A stretch of 64,000 nucleotides of DNA. It comes from Anaerovorax odorimutans. GTDB lineage: Bacteria; Bacillota; Clostridia; Peptostreptococcales; JAAYPU01. Positions 1-9,568 of this stretch are shown piece by piece; positions within the stretch are counted from its first letter, which is position 1, and every line of letters starts with the position of its first letter. Position numbers and translations under genes: made by a program. The notes under the pieces are model-generated. The model saw only the letters and a program-made list of their open reading frames with translations. It had not been told where the DNA came from and ran no database searches. The stretch spans positions 28,961 through 92,960 of the forward strand of contig JAENZQ010000014.1 in NCBI GenBank assembly GCA_016841185.1, in the 5' to 3' direction.

Positions 1-749
1 ATGGTACACGTATCAGTGAAGAGTCCCATCTCCGGCCAAAACCCATGATTGAAATAGGAGAACGCCCTATTTTATGGCATATCATGAAATACTATTCTCA
101 TTATGGGTTTAATGATTTTATCATCTGCCTTGGCTATAAGGGGCATATAATCAAACAATTTTTTGCCGAATATTATCTTCATACTTCCGATGTGACTTTT
201 GATTTCACCAATCATAATAAGATGACCATACATAACAATGTATCGGAACCTTGGCGTGTTACTCTGGTAGATACAGGTCTTGATTCCATGACTGGCGGAA
301 GGGTGAAACGCATACAAAGATATACAGGAAATGAACGTTTCATGCTGACTTATGGTGATGGAGTGTCTGATGTTGATTTGAAAGCTCTTGAAAAAGATCA
401 TACAGAATCAAAAAGCTGTTTAACTATGACAGCAGTTCAGCCGGGAGGCCGATTTGGTGTTCTTGATGTTGACGATAAGACAAATCGAATTCGCCAATTT
501 GTAGAAAAAGCAAGAGAAGACGGCGGCTGGATCAATGCAGGATTCATGGTCGTCGAACCGGAAGTTTTTGATTACATAGAAGGGGACCACACCATTTTTG
601 AACAGCATACCCTACCTGTATTAGCTGCTGAGGGAAAGCTAAATGCTTTCAAGCATTATGGCTTCTGGCAGTGCATGGATACACAAAGAGATAAAGGCAC
701 TTTAGAAAAGTTGTGGAATAAAGAAAACGCACCTTGGAAAGTATGGTAA
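1..749 (+). CDS. rfbF: Glucose-1-phosphate cytidylyltransferase, 5'-truncated by window edge
   Basis: This family joins CTP and glucose-1-phosphate to give CDP-glucose, the first step toward CDP-3,6-dideoxyhexoses and related sugars. The reading frame is open from base 3 and encodes GTRISEESHLRPKPMIEIG before the track's first ATG at 45. That is the family's N-terminal nucleotide-binding segment, so the real start lies upstream of the window. Other family hallmarks are the HIMKYYSHYG stretch, the YGDGVSDVDL metal/sugar segment, and the APWKVW C-terminus. It heads a glycan operon with glycosyltransferases directly downstream. No CDP-glucose dehydratase (rfbG) is visible here, so the final sugar is unknown. 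Confidence 0.93.
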   Translation, partial: GTRISEESHLRPKPMIEIGERPILWHIMKYYSHYGFNDFIICLGYKGHIIKQFFAEYYLHTSDVTFDFTNHNKMTIHNNVSEPWRVTLVDTGLDSMTGGRVKRIQRYTGNERFMLTYGDGVSDVDLKALEKDHTESKSCLTMTAVQPGGRFGVLDVDDKTNRIRQFVEKAREDGGWINAGFMVVEPEVFDYIEGDHTIFEQHTLPVLAAEGKLNAFKHYGFWQCMDTQRDKGTLEKLWNKENAPWKVW

Positions 750-778
750 CACATATTAAAAAGGAGGCGCTTATATTA

Positions 779-1741
779 ATGAAAATAAGTGTAATTATGC
801 TTACATACAATAGGGAGCACTTTATTGCTGCTGCCATTAAATCTATCCTTTCTCAAACCTTTGATGACTTTGAATTTATCATCGTCGATAATGGGTCATC
901 TGACAAAAGCGGCCTGATAGCAGAGAAATTTGCAAAACAGGACAGTAGAATTAAGGTGATTCATATTACAAAGGATAATATTGGGACAGGAAGGAATAGA
1001 GGCCTTGATTTGGCAAAAGGCGATTACATTGCTTTTATTGATGATGATGATGTTGCCGAGCCAGATATGATGGAATATTTGTATATAAATGCCATAGATT
1101 ACAAGGCAGATATTTCTATATGTGGCTCTATAAAAGAAGTAAATGGTGAGATTTTACCAAATTGTATTTTTGAAGAATTTTTGGTAATGACACCGGAAGA
1201 AGCCATAATTGAAATGTTGAAACGGAAAAAATTTAATGTTGGCTTACCTACAAAGCTGATAAAAAATAGATTGTTTAATCATATTAGATTTAATAATAAG
1301 AGAAATTTTGATGATATTACGATTACCTATAAACTGATAGCCAATGCAAATCGTATAGTTGCTTTTGGTAAACCTAAATATAAAGTCGTTAGACATGGAG
1401 GCAATAATTCTAAATTTACGACAAATGATAAACTGCTAAACCCTGATCAGCTGGATGAATATTTTATGGCTTTTCGTGAAAGAACCGAATATCTCTCCAA
1501 AGTTCTGCCGAAGATAGTAGATTTTGTACAATACAGCGAATGGTCTTATATGATCTCTATGTGTCATAAGATTTCAAAAAATAATTTGGAAAACTGTAAA
1601 AAACAATTGAGCTTTGTTAAAAAGGAATTGACCAGGCATTATGACGATTTTTATTATTCTCCGTATATTGAGGAATTTGAAAGAGCGTTTATGAGAAAGT
1701 ATATTAAGAAAATTGATGATGAGGTAATCCAATATGTCTGA
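779..1741 (+). CDS. Family 2 glycosyltransferase
   Basis: This is a GT-A fold glycosyltransferase of about 320 residues, expected to move a sugar from a nucleotide donor in the cytoplasm. The N-terminus reads MKISVIMLTYNREHF, followed by FIIVDNGSSDKS and the metal-binding FIDDDD segment near residue 95. The track starts at 734, but the ATG at 779 is preferred. It has AAGGAGG about 10 nt upstream, and the 734 start would overlap rfbF and add 15 residues before the conserved first strand. The gene overlaps the next one by 8 nt, which indicates translational coupling. Acceptor and sugar cannot be told from sequence. Confidence 0.88.
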   Translation: MKISVIMLTYNREHFIAAAIKSILSQTFDDFEFIIVDNGSSDKSGLIAEKFAKQDSRIKVIHITKDNIGTGRNRGLDLAKGDYIAFIDDDDVAEPDMMEYLYINAIDYKADISICGSIKEVNGEILPNCIFEEFLVMTPEEAIIEMLKRKKFNVGLPTKLIKNRLFNHIRFNNKRNFDDITITYKLIANANRIVAFGKPKYKVVRHGGNNSKFTTNDKLLNPDQLDEYFMAFRERTEYLSKVLPKIVDFVQYSEWSYMISMCHKISKNNLENCKKQLSFVKKELTRHYDDFYYSPYIEEFERAFMRKYIKKIDDEVIQYV

Positions 1742-2354
1742 AACCAATAAAATAAAAACATTTTATTATAATAATTTATGCAGTAATGTAAATCGGAAAA
1801 ATGGAACGTTTATTGTTTATAAAAATGCAATAATGGATATACATAAAACTTCAAAAATAAATCTCAATGCTGATTTTTATATTAATTCAAATCATTTTAA
1901 AGGTTCAAAGGCAGAAGGTTATTTAAAAATGCACGAGAGTTCTATTCTCTATATAAATGGAAACTTTAAGCTTTTTTACGGTGCAACCATTCAGATATTT
2001 AAAAATGCAATTCTTACATTAGGGAAGGGCTATATAAATTCTAATTCAGTTATTGCTTGTTCAAGCAATATAACAATTGGTGACGGAGCTACTATTGCCA
2101 GAGGGGTTTATATATATGATGGCGACCATCATTCTATCATAGACGAGAATAATAACCCGTTAAATGATGCTGCTCCAATTTACATAGGAAAACATGTTTG
2201 GGTTGGTGTAAAAGCAACAATTCTAAAAGGTGTTACAATTGGAGACGGTTCTGTTATTGCAGCCGGTGCGGTCGTTACAAATGATATACCTCAAAATTGT
2301 TTAGCAGCGGGCGTTCCTGCTAAGGTAATAAAGAAGAATGTTAATTGGAAGTGA
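1734..2354 (+). CDS. Left-handed beta-helix (hexapeptide) acyltransferase
   Basis: This 206-residue protein has the hexapeptide-repeat pattern of WbbJ/maltose-acetyltransferase-like enzymes. Repeats run through ITIGDGATIARGVYI and IGKHVWVGVKATILKGVTIG. The end is the typical GAVVTNDIPQNCLAAGVPAKVIKK. The DGDHHSI segment holds the histidine expected for acyl transfer. Such enzymes O- or N-acetylate sugars from acetyl-CoA. The N-terminal 60 residues are very AT-rich and less repeat-like. It overlaps the upstream glycosyltransferase by 8 nt, so it probably modifies the glycan built by this operon. Confidence 0.85.
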   Translation: MSETNKIKTFYYNNLCSNVNRKNGTFIVYKNAIMDIHKTSKINLNADFYINSNHFKGSKAEGYLKMHESSILYINGNFKLFYGATIQIFKNAILTLGKGYINSNSVIACSSNITIGDGATIARGVYIYDGDHHSIIDENNNPLNDAAPIYIGKHVWVGVKATILKGVTIGDGSVIAAGAVVTNDIPQNCLAAGVPAKVIKKNVNWK

Positions 2355-2358
2355 AGCT

Positions 2359-3471
2359 ATGATGGATTTGATTAAAGAAAATTGTACTGCTTGCGGTGCA
2401 TGCAGTAATATCTGTCCTAATGAAAGTATCACAATGATTCCGGACAGTGAAGGATTCTTATATCCTTATGTCTGTAAGGAAGCATGTATGTGCTGCGGTT
2501 TATGTGAATCGGTTTGTCCTATTATCAATAGACCGGATTGTGAAAACACTTCAGACCCAAAAGTGTATGCTGCATGGTCTATAGATGAAGAAGTTAGGTT
2601 TAATAGTACATCCGGCGGTTTATTTACTGAACTTGCGAAAGCTGTTATATCAAAAGGCGGCTGTGTTACCGGAGCCCGATATAACAAAGAGCATTTAGTA
2701 GGACATTATATCATTGATAGCGAAAGAGAAATCCCTTTATTAAGACAATCTAAATATGTTCAAAGTGAGACAGGTAATGTTTTCAAACATATAAAAGAAC
2801 GTTTAGATAAAGGCAAGCAGGTCATGTTTGTCGGGACACCATGCCAAGGTGCAGGCTTACAAAGTTTTTTGGGTAAGCAATATGATAATTTACTACTATG
2901 CGATTTCATATGCAGGGGATCGAATTCACCGAAGGTCTATATGAAATATCTGGAAAGCCTGAAAAAACAATATCGATCTGATATTAAAAAAGTATGGTTT
3001 AAAAATAAAATCAATGGCTGGAATAAGTTTTGTACAAAAATTGAATTTGAAAATGGTAAGGAATATTATGCAGACAGATATACGGATTTATTTATGCGAG
3101 GATATTTAAAACATAATCTATATATACGCCCGTCATGTTCAAACTGCTATTTTAAAGGATTTCCCCGTCATTCAGATATAACTTTAGGAGATTTTTGGGG
3201 AGTGAAACTGAATGATGATGAAAGCATAGATACCGATAAAGGGACATCGCTGGTTATTGTTAATTCATCAATAGGACAACAGTGCTTTAACAGTTTAGGT
3301 GACAGAATTTTTAAAAAAGAAAGTAGCCTTGAGGCTGCTTTGCCCTTTAACCAATGTGCCGTAAAATCAGTTGATATGGGAGAAAAAAGAGACTATTTTT
3401 TCAGTGAGATTGATAAAGAGGATTTTACTGAATTAATAAATAAAATAGATAGAAATGAGGATAGAATATGA
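2359..3471 (+). CDS. FrhB/FdhB-like iron-sulfur protein in glycan operon
   Basis: This is a coenzyme F420 hydrogenase/dehydrogenase beta-subunit family protein of about 370 residues. The N-terminus has two [4Fe-4S] motifs, CTACGACSNICP and CCGLCESVCP. Next comes the FrhB N-terminal region (TSGGLFTELAK, FVGTPCQGAGLQ) and a C-terminal region with CSNCYFKGFPRHSDITLGDFWG. Family members occur beside polysaccharide pyruvyl transferases in exopolysaccharide clusters, where their redox reaction is poorly defined. The track start at 2338 overlaps the preceding gene. An ATG at 2359 or 2362, behind GGAAG, is more likely. It overlaps the radical SAM gene by 4 nt (ATGA). Confidence 0.85.
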   Translation: MMDLIKENCTACGACSNICPNESITMIPDSEGFLYPYVCKEACMCCGLCESVCPIINRPDCENTSDPKVYAAWSIDEEVRFNSTSGGLFTELAKAVISKGGCVTGARYNKEHLVGHYIIDSEREIPLLRQSKYVQSETGNVFKHIKERLDKGKQVMFVGTPCQGAGLQSFLGKQYDNLLLCDFICRGSNSPKVYMKYLESLKKQYRSDIKKVWFKNKINGWNKFCTKIEFENGKEYYADRYTDLFMRGYLKHNLYIRPSCSNCYFKGFPRHSDITLGDFWGVKLNDDESIDTDKGTSLVIVNSSIGQQCFNSLGDRIFKKESSLEAALPFNQCAVKSVDMGEKRDYFFSEIDKEDFTELINKIDRNEDRI

Positions 3472-4277
3472 GCGAAAAAGTTCCTGTGCATCTTTTAAGG
3501 AGCGGTATTGTTATTACTCTAAGGTGTACCTTGAAATGTAAACTTTGTGGGGGTTATGTACCATATTATAAAAAACCACCCCATTTTTCCTATAATGAGA
3601 TAGCAAAAACAATAGACAATTATTTTGCAGTAGTAGACACGGTAGGTGATTTTTCTATTACAGGAGGGGAACCGCTTCTGCATGAAGATTTAAAAAGGAT
3701 TATAAAAAAAGCACTCGAATACTCGGACCAAATGAAGAGGTTTTTGATTTTAACAAATGGGACATTGCTTTTTGAAGATGAGGTCATACAGATATTAAAA
3801 GAAAACAAAGATATGTGTCATGTTACCATTAGTGATTATGGAGATTTATCAATTAAAACTAAGGAGTTGGCAGATATTTTACATCAAAATGACATTTCCT
3901 GTCGTAAAATTAAATATAACGGGGATAATTTGTTTTTTGATGGTTGGGTTGATTTTGGTGATCATACACAAAAACATTTTACTCAGGAAGAGATTGATGA
4001 AAAGGGGAGAAAATGTTCCGTAAGAAACCGGCATTGCAATTTTTATATTATTAATGGAGAAATTCATAGCTGTGGACGGTCATATAGACGTATGGAATTA
4101 AATATAATACCTAAAAACAAGAAAGAATATGTTGATTTATTTGATGATAGTATTTCAAATGAAGAAAAAAGAAAGACTCTCAATTATATCTACAATTCAA
4201 CAAGTGCTACATCCTGTGCATATTGTAATGGATTATGCAAGGATTCACCCCGCTTTCAACCTGCAGAACAGCTCTGA
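3468..4277 (+). CDS. Radical SAM protein with C-terminal cysteine cluster
   Basis: Radical SAM enzymes cleave S-adenosylmethionine at a [4Fe-4S] cluster to start radical chemistry. The signature CTLKCKLC (CxxxCxxC) lies near residues 18-25, and the GGEPLL motif near residue 65 supports SAM binding. The C-terminal half has further cysteines (CSVRNRHC, HSCGRSY, CAYCNGLC), which suggest an auxiliary SPASM-like cluster. The gene is translationally coupled to the FrhB-like gene, which could supply electrons. A role in modifying a sugar or peptide of the glycan pathway is inference. The substrate is unknown. Confidence 0.82.
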   Translation: MSEKVPVHLLRSGIVITLRCTLKCKLCGGYVPYYKKPPHFSYNEIAKTIDNYFAVVDTVGDFSITGGEPLLHEDLKRIIKKALEYSDQMKRFLILTNGTLLFEDEVIQILKENKDMCHVTISDYGDLSIKTKELADILHQNDISCRKIKYNGDNLFFDGWVDFGDHTQKHFTQEEIDEKGRKCSVRNRHCNFYIINGEIHSCGRSYRRMELNIIPKNKKEYVDLFDDSISNEEKRKTLNYIYNSTSATSCAYCNGLCKDSPRFQPAEQL

Positions 4278-4334
4278 AGTTGATTTTATTTTCTGTTTTT
4301 TGTGATGTATAGAATTTAGAATGGAGGGCTTTCA

Positions 4335-5912
4335 TTGCTTAAAATAACATTTTACACTCAGGCATATAATGCAGAAAAATACATAAGAAAATGTATTGAA
4401 AGCGTTTTAAATCAAACTTATATCGATTTTGAGTATATCATAGTTGATAATGGGTCAACCGATAAAACGAAAGATATTATTGTCGAATATGCAAAGAAGG
4501 ATAACAGAATAAAAATCTTTCGATACGAAAAAAATTGCAGAGGATTTTTAGTGGATTTTATAAGAGAAGAAGCAGAAGGAGAATACTTCACAACATTAGA
4601 TTCCGACGACTGGTATGAACAGACATTTGCTGAAAAAATGGTTAAAGCTATTAATGAAACCGGCGCAGATTTAGTGTCGTGTGCTTCAAATGTTGTTTTT
4701 GAAAATAGAAACCTTTCAAAAACAAAACGTATTAGCGATAAACTTATTGTCATTGATAGAAAAGATTTTTCTTCTACCTTTCCAATAGCATATACACATT
4801 ATGGGTCAGTCTGGGGAAGACTTTATAAAACTAAGATTTTCAAAGAAAAAAACATAAGTATTAATAAAAGCGTAGTATATGGGAGTGACACGTTGCTGGT
4901 CTTAGCTTATCAGCAACACTGTAAAAAAGTAGCCTTTTATCCTGAGAAATTACATAACTACCTGATTCGAGATAAATCAGTTTCCAGCGTATTTAATAAA
5001 AATGCAATTGAAAGCAATGAAAATTTATATAAAGCTTTTTATTTATATTTAGAAAAAATAAATGGTTTAACAATTACCAACACAGCATTTATTTCGTCTA
5101 TTTATCTAACCTTAACCACTAATAAAAGTATCAATCCTATTTTAACTAAACAGTGCACATATGAAGAAAAATTAGATATATTATGTAAAACCTTTTTATC
5201 TGAAATTACAAAAGAGTGCTGGAACAGAATAAAATCTACGGATAAAATAATTAAAACCAAATTCGGTATTGGAAAAGAGCAAGAATGGGCTAAGGTGTTT
5301 TTTGAATATATTTATGACAGTTATATTGGAAAAGATAATGATAAATTTTTTGAAATGATATGCTTTTTCTTTCCTGTGTTTAAAGATATTTTCGATAAAA
5401 CAGATGTAAAAGCCTTACTTGCCCGTCGTAAAGTTTTGGTTTCAAATATTAATGATGAGCCGGATGTGCTTGTTTTGAAGATGATGACCGACTTTTCAAA
5501 TAATGAAAAGCATCTTGATAATATATGGAATGCTCTTAAAAAACTTTTCAAGAAAAAAATACTGTTAAGCTGGATAGAGAATAGAGATTTTGCCGTACAA
5601 TATTCGGATATACTCATAGATATTTGTAATCGTAATCTTTCACAGGCCATAGAGAAAACAATAAAAGAATTAACAATGGACATAGGAAATATTCCATTTA
5701 AAGAAGATTTGCTTACTCTATGTTTAAATATTTCAGCTGCAGTAGAAAACGGTACTGTATTTGTCTTCGCAAAAAAACTACAAGCACAATTATTAATTGG
5801 AGAGAACAGATTAAATGAAGCATCATCAGCACTGGAAGATTTGCTGGAAATGTGCCCTCAAGATGAAGAAGTGCTGCAATTGAATAAATGGTTGGAGGAA
5901 GGGAATGTATAA
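4335..5912 (+). CDS. Family 2 glycosyltransferase with long C-terminal extension
   Basis: A 525-residue protein. Residues 1 to about 220 are a GT2 domain (MLKITFYTQAYNAEKYI, IIVDNGSTDKT, and TLDSDDWYEQ as the metal-binding site). The rest is a lysine-rich helical region ending in a TPR-like stretch (RLNEASSALEDLLEMCPQDEE). The start is a TTG at 4335, set by GGAGG at 4323-4327 with 7 nt spacing. No nearby ATG keeps the first strand. It overlaps the pyruvyl transferase gene by 8 nt. The C-terminal helices may bind a protein acceptor, which would fit flagellin or S-layer glycosylation, but this is inference. Confidence 0.87.
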   Translation: MLKITFYTQAYNAEKYIRKCIESVLNQTYIDFEYIIVDNGSTDKTKDIIVEYAKKDNRIKIFRYEKNCRGFLVDFIREEAEGEYFTTLDSDDWYEQTFAEKMVKAINETGADLVSCASNVVFENRNLSKTKRISDKLIVIDRKDFSSTFPIAYTHYGSVWGRLYKTKIFKEKNISINKSVVYGSDTLLVLAYQQHCKKVAFYPEKLHNYLIRDKSVSSVFNKNAIESNENLYKAFYLYLEKINGLTITNTAFISSIYLTLTTNKSINPILTKQCTYEEKLDILCKTFLSEITKECWNRIKSTDKIIKTKFGIGKEQEWAKVFFEYIYDSYIGKDNDKFFEMICFFFPVFKDIFDKTDVKALLARRKVLVSNINDEPDVLVLKMMTDFSNNEKHLDNIWNALKKLFKKKILLSWIENRDFAVQYSDILIDICNRNLSQAIEKTIKELTMDIGNIPFKEDLLTLCLNISAAVENGTVFVFAKKLQAQLLIGENRLNEASSALEDLLEMCPQDEEVLQLNKWLEEGNV

Positions 5913-7041
5913 AACTTTTTTGCTTTACGGTCATGGAGGGTCCTATAATCATGGCGGGGAGGCTATTTCAAAATGTACGATTCAATTGATTAAAAGCGTT
6001 TACCCGGATAGTAGGATTATTCTTTCCACTCATTTTAAAGAGCAGGACATTCAATTTAATATACCTGCCGATGATTATTGCGAACGGGATTCATATTATG
6101 CTGCATTGGATAAGGCTTCTCCTCAAAAAGGCATGTATGATCAATTGGTCTATCGATCAACGATTGATAAGATTACAAAAAATATGATTTGTCTTTCTGT
6201 TGGAGGAGACAATTATTGTTATGATAATTGGCACAGATGGAGGACCATTCACGAAAAAGTGCTGGAGTCAGGTGCAAAAAGCATATTGTGGAGTTGCTCT
6301 ATTGAACCATCCAAGATTACAAATGAAATGCTGGAAACATTAAGAACGCATTATCTGATTACTGTAAGAGAGTGTTGCACATATAATGCTTTAAAAGAAA
6401 AAGGGTTGGAAAATGCAGCATTATGTTCAGATATTGCATTCTTATTAAATGCTGAAAAAACCAGATTGTCGGAAAATTTTATTGAAGGGAATACTGTTGG
6501 GATCAATTTAAGCCCGCTTGTTGTACGTAGAGAAATAGAAAATGGGATTATAATTAAAAATATCAATACCCTGATTAAATTTATCATTGATAATACAGAT
6601 ATGCACATTGCTTTGATTCCTCACGTGGTGATGCCTATGGATAATGATTTTTTGCTGTTAAAGGGTATATACGACGAAATCAAATCAAAAGAACGAGTTT
6701 TCCTTATTTCAGATAAATTGAATGCAGCAGAATATAAATATATTATTTCTAAATGCCGTTTTGGGATCTTTGCAAGAACCCATGCTACCATCGCGGCTTA
6801 TTCTTCTTATATACCTTCGATTGCCATTGGATATTCTATCAAAGCAAAGGGGATTGCTCTGGACCTCGGTTTTGAGGATTATGTGCTGCCGGTAAATAGC
6901 TTTTTAGATGAATACAGATTATTGAAAATGTTTATTAGCTTAATGGAAAATGAATATATGTTAGAACAAAAATTAAAAGAAAAAATACCGGCATATAAAG
7001 AAAACGCCATAAATAATAGAGTATTAGAATGTATCAGATAA
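5905..7041 (+). CDS. Polysaccharide pyruvyl transferase family protein
   Basis: This 378-residue protein has the PS_pyruv_trans (CsaB/WcaK) pattern. It has a glycine-rich N-terminus (LLYGHGGSYNHGGEA), SVGGDNYCYDNW, WSCSIEP, and a C-terminal RFGIFARTHATIAAYSSYIPS segment. That last segment is the usual donor-binding region. The family ketalises sugars with pyruvate from PEP, adding negative charge to surface polymers. It is the last gene of the glycan operon. The start at 5905 follows GGAGGAAGGG and overlaps the upstream gene by 8 nt. A strong terminator follows about 170 nt later. Confidence 0.85.
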   Translation: MYKTFLLYGHGGSYNHGGEAISKCTIQLIKSVYPDSRIILSTHFKEQDIQFNIPADDYCERDSYYAALDKASPQKGMYDQLVYRSTIDKITKNMICLSVGGDNYCYDNWHRWRTIHEKVLESGAKSILWSCSIEPSKITNEMLETLRTHYLITVRECCTYNALKEKGLENAALCSDIAFLLNAEKTRLSENFIEGNTVGINLSPLVVRREIENGIIIKNINTLIKFIIDNTDMHIALIPHVVMPMDNDFLLLKGIYDEIKSKERVFLISDKLNAAEYKYIISKCRFGIFARTHATIAAYSSYIPSIAIGYSIKAKGIALDLGFEDYVLPVNSFLDEYRLLKMFISLMENEYMLEQKLKEKIPAYKENAINNRVLECIR

Positions 7042-7207
7042 AAGAAATGAAATCCTTTTACTGCCGAGCCAACAATATCAAATATGTCAGGTGCATAGTG
7101 GATATATGGGGACCATTAGGGGATGGAGATTTATAATTATACGAAATATTTTCTATGCTATCTATTTTAATAATAAAATCAAAAAAAGCTAAAAAAAAAT
7201 ATAAAAT

Positions 7208-7250
7208 ATCCGATATTTAATACTAAAGTGTATTAAATCGGATTTTTTTA
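7208..7250 (+). terminator. Intrinsic terminator of glycan operon
   Basis: A hairpin with arms ATCCGAT/ATCGGAT and TTAATAC/GTATTAA, separated by a two-base bulge, is followed directly by seven T residues. It lies between the pyruvyl transferase and fliD, so it separates the glycan and flagellar units. Confidence 0.8.
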
Positions 7251-7300
7251 TCTTTTTTTGTAAATAATTAGTAAAATAATATATCTAAGAAGGTGAGAGT

Positions 7301-9106
7301 ATGGGAACAAGATTAACAGGATTAGCTTCCGGGATGGATATAGACAGTATGGTGGAAAGTATGCTGGGGACAAAACAATCGAAGGTGGATGAAGCAAAAA
7401 AGAGTCTGCAGTATTTGGAATGGCAGCAGGAAGCTTACAGAAATATCATTGGTGAGATTAAAGATTTTCATGACACTTTTTTCGATATCCTGAATCGTGA
7501 CACTTATTTGATGGGCAGCAGTTCGTTCAATTCATATACTGCCGCAGCAAGTATAAACGGAGCTTCGACTTCTGCCGTGACCGTTTCTGCTACAAGTTCA
7601 GCAACAACGGGGACCCATACCATCAGCAATATAACCAAAGCGCTGAATGACGTGTGGACAGGCAGCAATATTGCTTCCATGGAAGGATCGGGTTTGGCTT
7701 TAGGGGACATCAACAGCGGAGATACCATTGATGTGACACTGGACGGAATAAAAAAAACCATCACATTAGACGGAGGATATGGAACGATTAATGATCTGAT
7801 GGGTGATCTGCAAAGTAAAATCGATACTGCCTTTGGGTCCGGTAAGGTGACGGTAGGGACTTCCGGAAGTGAATTGTCATTTGAAGCTGCAGGACATGTT
7901 TTCAGAGTGACGGATACCAATGAAGGCGATACGGTATTGACATCTCTGGGGTTTTCATCGGGAGATCAGAATGTTTTGAAAAAATATGCGACTCTTGGTG
8001 ATGCAAACTTTACAAATGATATTTTTGGCGCCGGAGATACCATCAGCTTCAGCATCAACGGAGAAACCTTTACTTTTGATAAAACCGGTGACACGGTTCA
8101 GAATCTTATAGATGAAGTCAACAGCAGTACGACGGCCAATGTTACCCTTACTTATAGTGAGCTTACCAACAGCTTCAAACTGGCTTCCGACAGTGAAGGT
8201 GCCAATAACAAGATTCAATTTGAAGATATAACAGGCGGTTTTCTAACAGGCTTGGGTATTGACTATGATAGTGATACCGGACATACCCAGACAGCTGCCG
8301 ATGCAACCTTCACGTTGGATGGTGTGACCACTACCCGGACCAGCAATACATTTACTATCGATGGTGTGAAATATGTACTGAACGAAGATACGGCTTCCGA
8401 AATTACTGTTACGGTCAGTACGGATACAAGCGATACGGAGGAATTGATCCTTGATTTTGTTGACCGGTACAATGAATTGATGGAGAGTATCAATGATATT
8501 GTAAAAGAAAAGCGGGACAGGGATTTTGAACCTTTGACGGAGGCTCAAAGAGAAGAGATGTCTGAAGAGGAAATAGAAAAATGGGAGGAAAAAGCAAAAA
8601 GCGGTGTGCTCAGAAATGACTCCTTACTGACAGGTCTTATGTCAAGCTTGAGGAGATCCCTTATATCTACCCATGACAGCCTGGGAATCAGTCTGATGGA
8701 TTTAGGTATTACCACTTCAAAGGATTATACCAATGGAGGACAGTTGATTGTGGACAAGGAAAAGCTTAAGGAAACCCTCGAGTCCGATCCGGATGGAGTA
8801 AAAAGATTGTTTACGGATACGGAGAACGGGTTAGGCATTAAAATGGATTATATTTTAGAGGACTATGTAAAATCAACAGGATCCGACAAAGGACTGTTAT
8901 TGAAAAAAGCAGGCATGGAAGGGACTACCACAGAAACGGAAAATATCCTAAGCAAACAGATAGAAAGAACGGAGGACAAAGTGGATACTTTGCTGGAGAA
9001 ACTTGAAGAAGCAGAGGAAAAGTATTACCTGCAGTTTTCAGCAATGGAATCGGCAATCCAGGAGATGAATGCTATGTCCAATTATATTTCAGGATGGTTC
9101 ATGTAA
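7301..9106 (+). CDS. fliD: Flagellar filament cap protein FliD
   Basis: FliD (HAP2) caps the growing filament and helps flagellin subunits fold in after export. The 601-residue product starts with the FliD_N region (LTGLASGMDIDSMVESMLGTKQ) and ends with the helical C-terminal region. The middle is rich in T, S, D and G, as expected for surface-exposed D2/D3 domains. It contains an acidic helix (EEMSEEEIEKWEEKAKSG) typical of Firmicutes FliD. AAGGTGAG precedes the ATG. It is followed by the FliT-like and FlaG genes. No flagellin gene is in the window. Confidence 0.95.
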   Translation: MGTRLTGLASGMDIDSMVESMLGTKQSKVDEAKKSLQYLEWQQEAYRNIIGEIKDFHDTFFDILNRDTYLMGSSSFNSYTAAASINGASTSAVTVSATSSATTGTHTISNITKALNDVWTGSNIASMEGSGLALGDINSGDTIDVTLDGIKKTITLDGGYGTINDLMGDLQSKIDTAFGSGKVTVGTSGSELSFEAAGHVFRVTDTNEGDTVLTSLGFSSGDQNVLKKYATLGDANFTNDIFGAGDTISFSINGETFTFDKTGDTVQNLIDEVNSSTTANVTLTYSELTNSFKLASDSEGANNKIQFEDITGGFLTGLGIDYDSDTGHTQTAADATFTLDGVTTTRTSNTFTIDGVKYVLNEDTASEITVTVSTDTSDTEELILDFVDRYNELMESINDIVKEKRDRDFEPLTEAQREEMSEEEIEKWEEKAKSGVLRNDSLLTGLMSSLRRSLISTHDSLGISLMDLGITTSKDYTNGGQLIVDKEKLKETLESDPDGVKRLFTDTENGLGIKMDYILEDYVKSTGSDKGLLLKKAGMEGTTTETENILSKQIERTEDKVDTLLEKLEEAEEKYYLQFSAMESAIQEMNAMSNYISGWFM

Positions 9107-9118
9107 TGAGGTTTGAAT

Positions 9119-9544
9119 ATGGAAAATACTTTATATTCCCGTAAAGAAAAATTACTCGGTGAGAAGAAGCGGTTATTAAACGAGTTATTAGAAATCACCA
9201 AAAAACAAACACTTTGGATCGAGGAAAAGAACTGGACCCGGCTTCATAATGCAATACAAGCAAAACAGGATAGAATTGATAAGATTGATGATTTGGACCG
9301 GCTGATCCTAAAAACCACAGAATCCTTATCAAATAAAAAGGAAGAAGCCATGATTAACAAAGATATCGAATACACCGCTCAAAAAATCGTTGAAATCGAA
9401 CAAAGCAACATAAATGAAATCCGGGCTGCTATGAAAACATTGAAGAGTGAATTGAAAGAGGTCCAGATAAAAAAAAGAGTAAACAGCACATATAAAAGGC
9501 AGAAAAAAGAAAACAGCGGGAATTATGTGGATAAATATAAATAA
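9119..9544 (+). CDS. FliT/FlgN-like flagellar export chaperone candidate
   Basis: A small, charged, almost fully helical protein of 141 residues, encoded between fliD and flaG where many Firmicutes carry fliT- or flgN-type chaperone genes. The sequence (KKRLLNELLEITKKQTLW, NAIQAKQDRIDKIDDLD) matches the helical pattern of FlgN/FliT chaperones but has no decisive motif. The track starts at TTG 9113, only one base after TGAGG. The ATG at 9119 has proper 7 nt spacing and is preferred. It most likely escorts FliD or hook-filament junction proteins. The assignment is mainly positional. Confidence 0.6.
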   Translation: MENTLYSRKEKLLGEKKRLLNELLEITKKQTLWIEEKNWTRLHNAIQAKQDRIDKIDDLDRLILKTTESLSNKKEEAMINKDIEYTAQKIVEIEQSNINEIRAAMKTLKSELKEVQIKKRVNSTYKRQKKENSGNYVDKYK

Positions 9545-9568
9545 TCTCATGATTAAGGGGAGATAAAG

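Noticed and set aside
7258-7285. Possible sigma-A promoter of fliD
   Set aside because: TTGTAA with a -10 matching only 4 of 6 in a very AT-rich stretch; not distinct from background.
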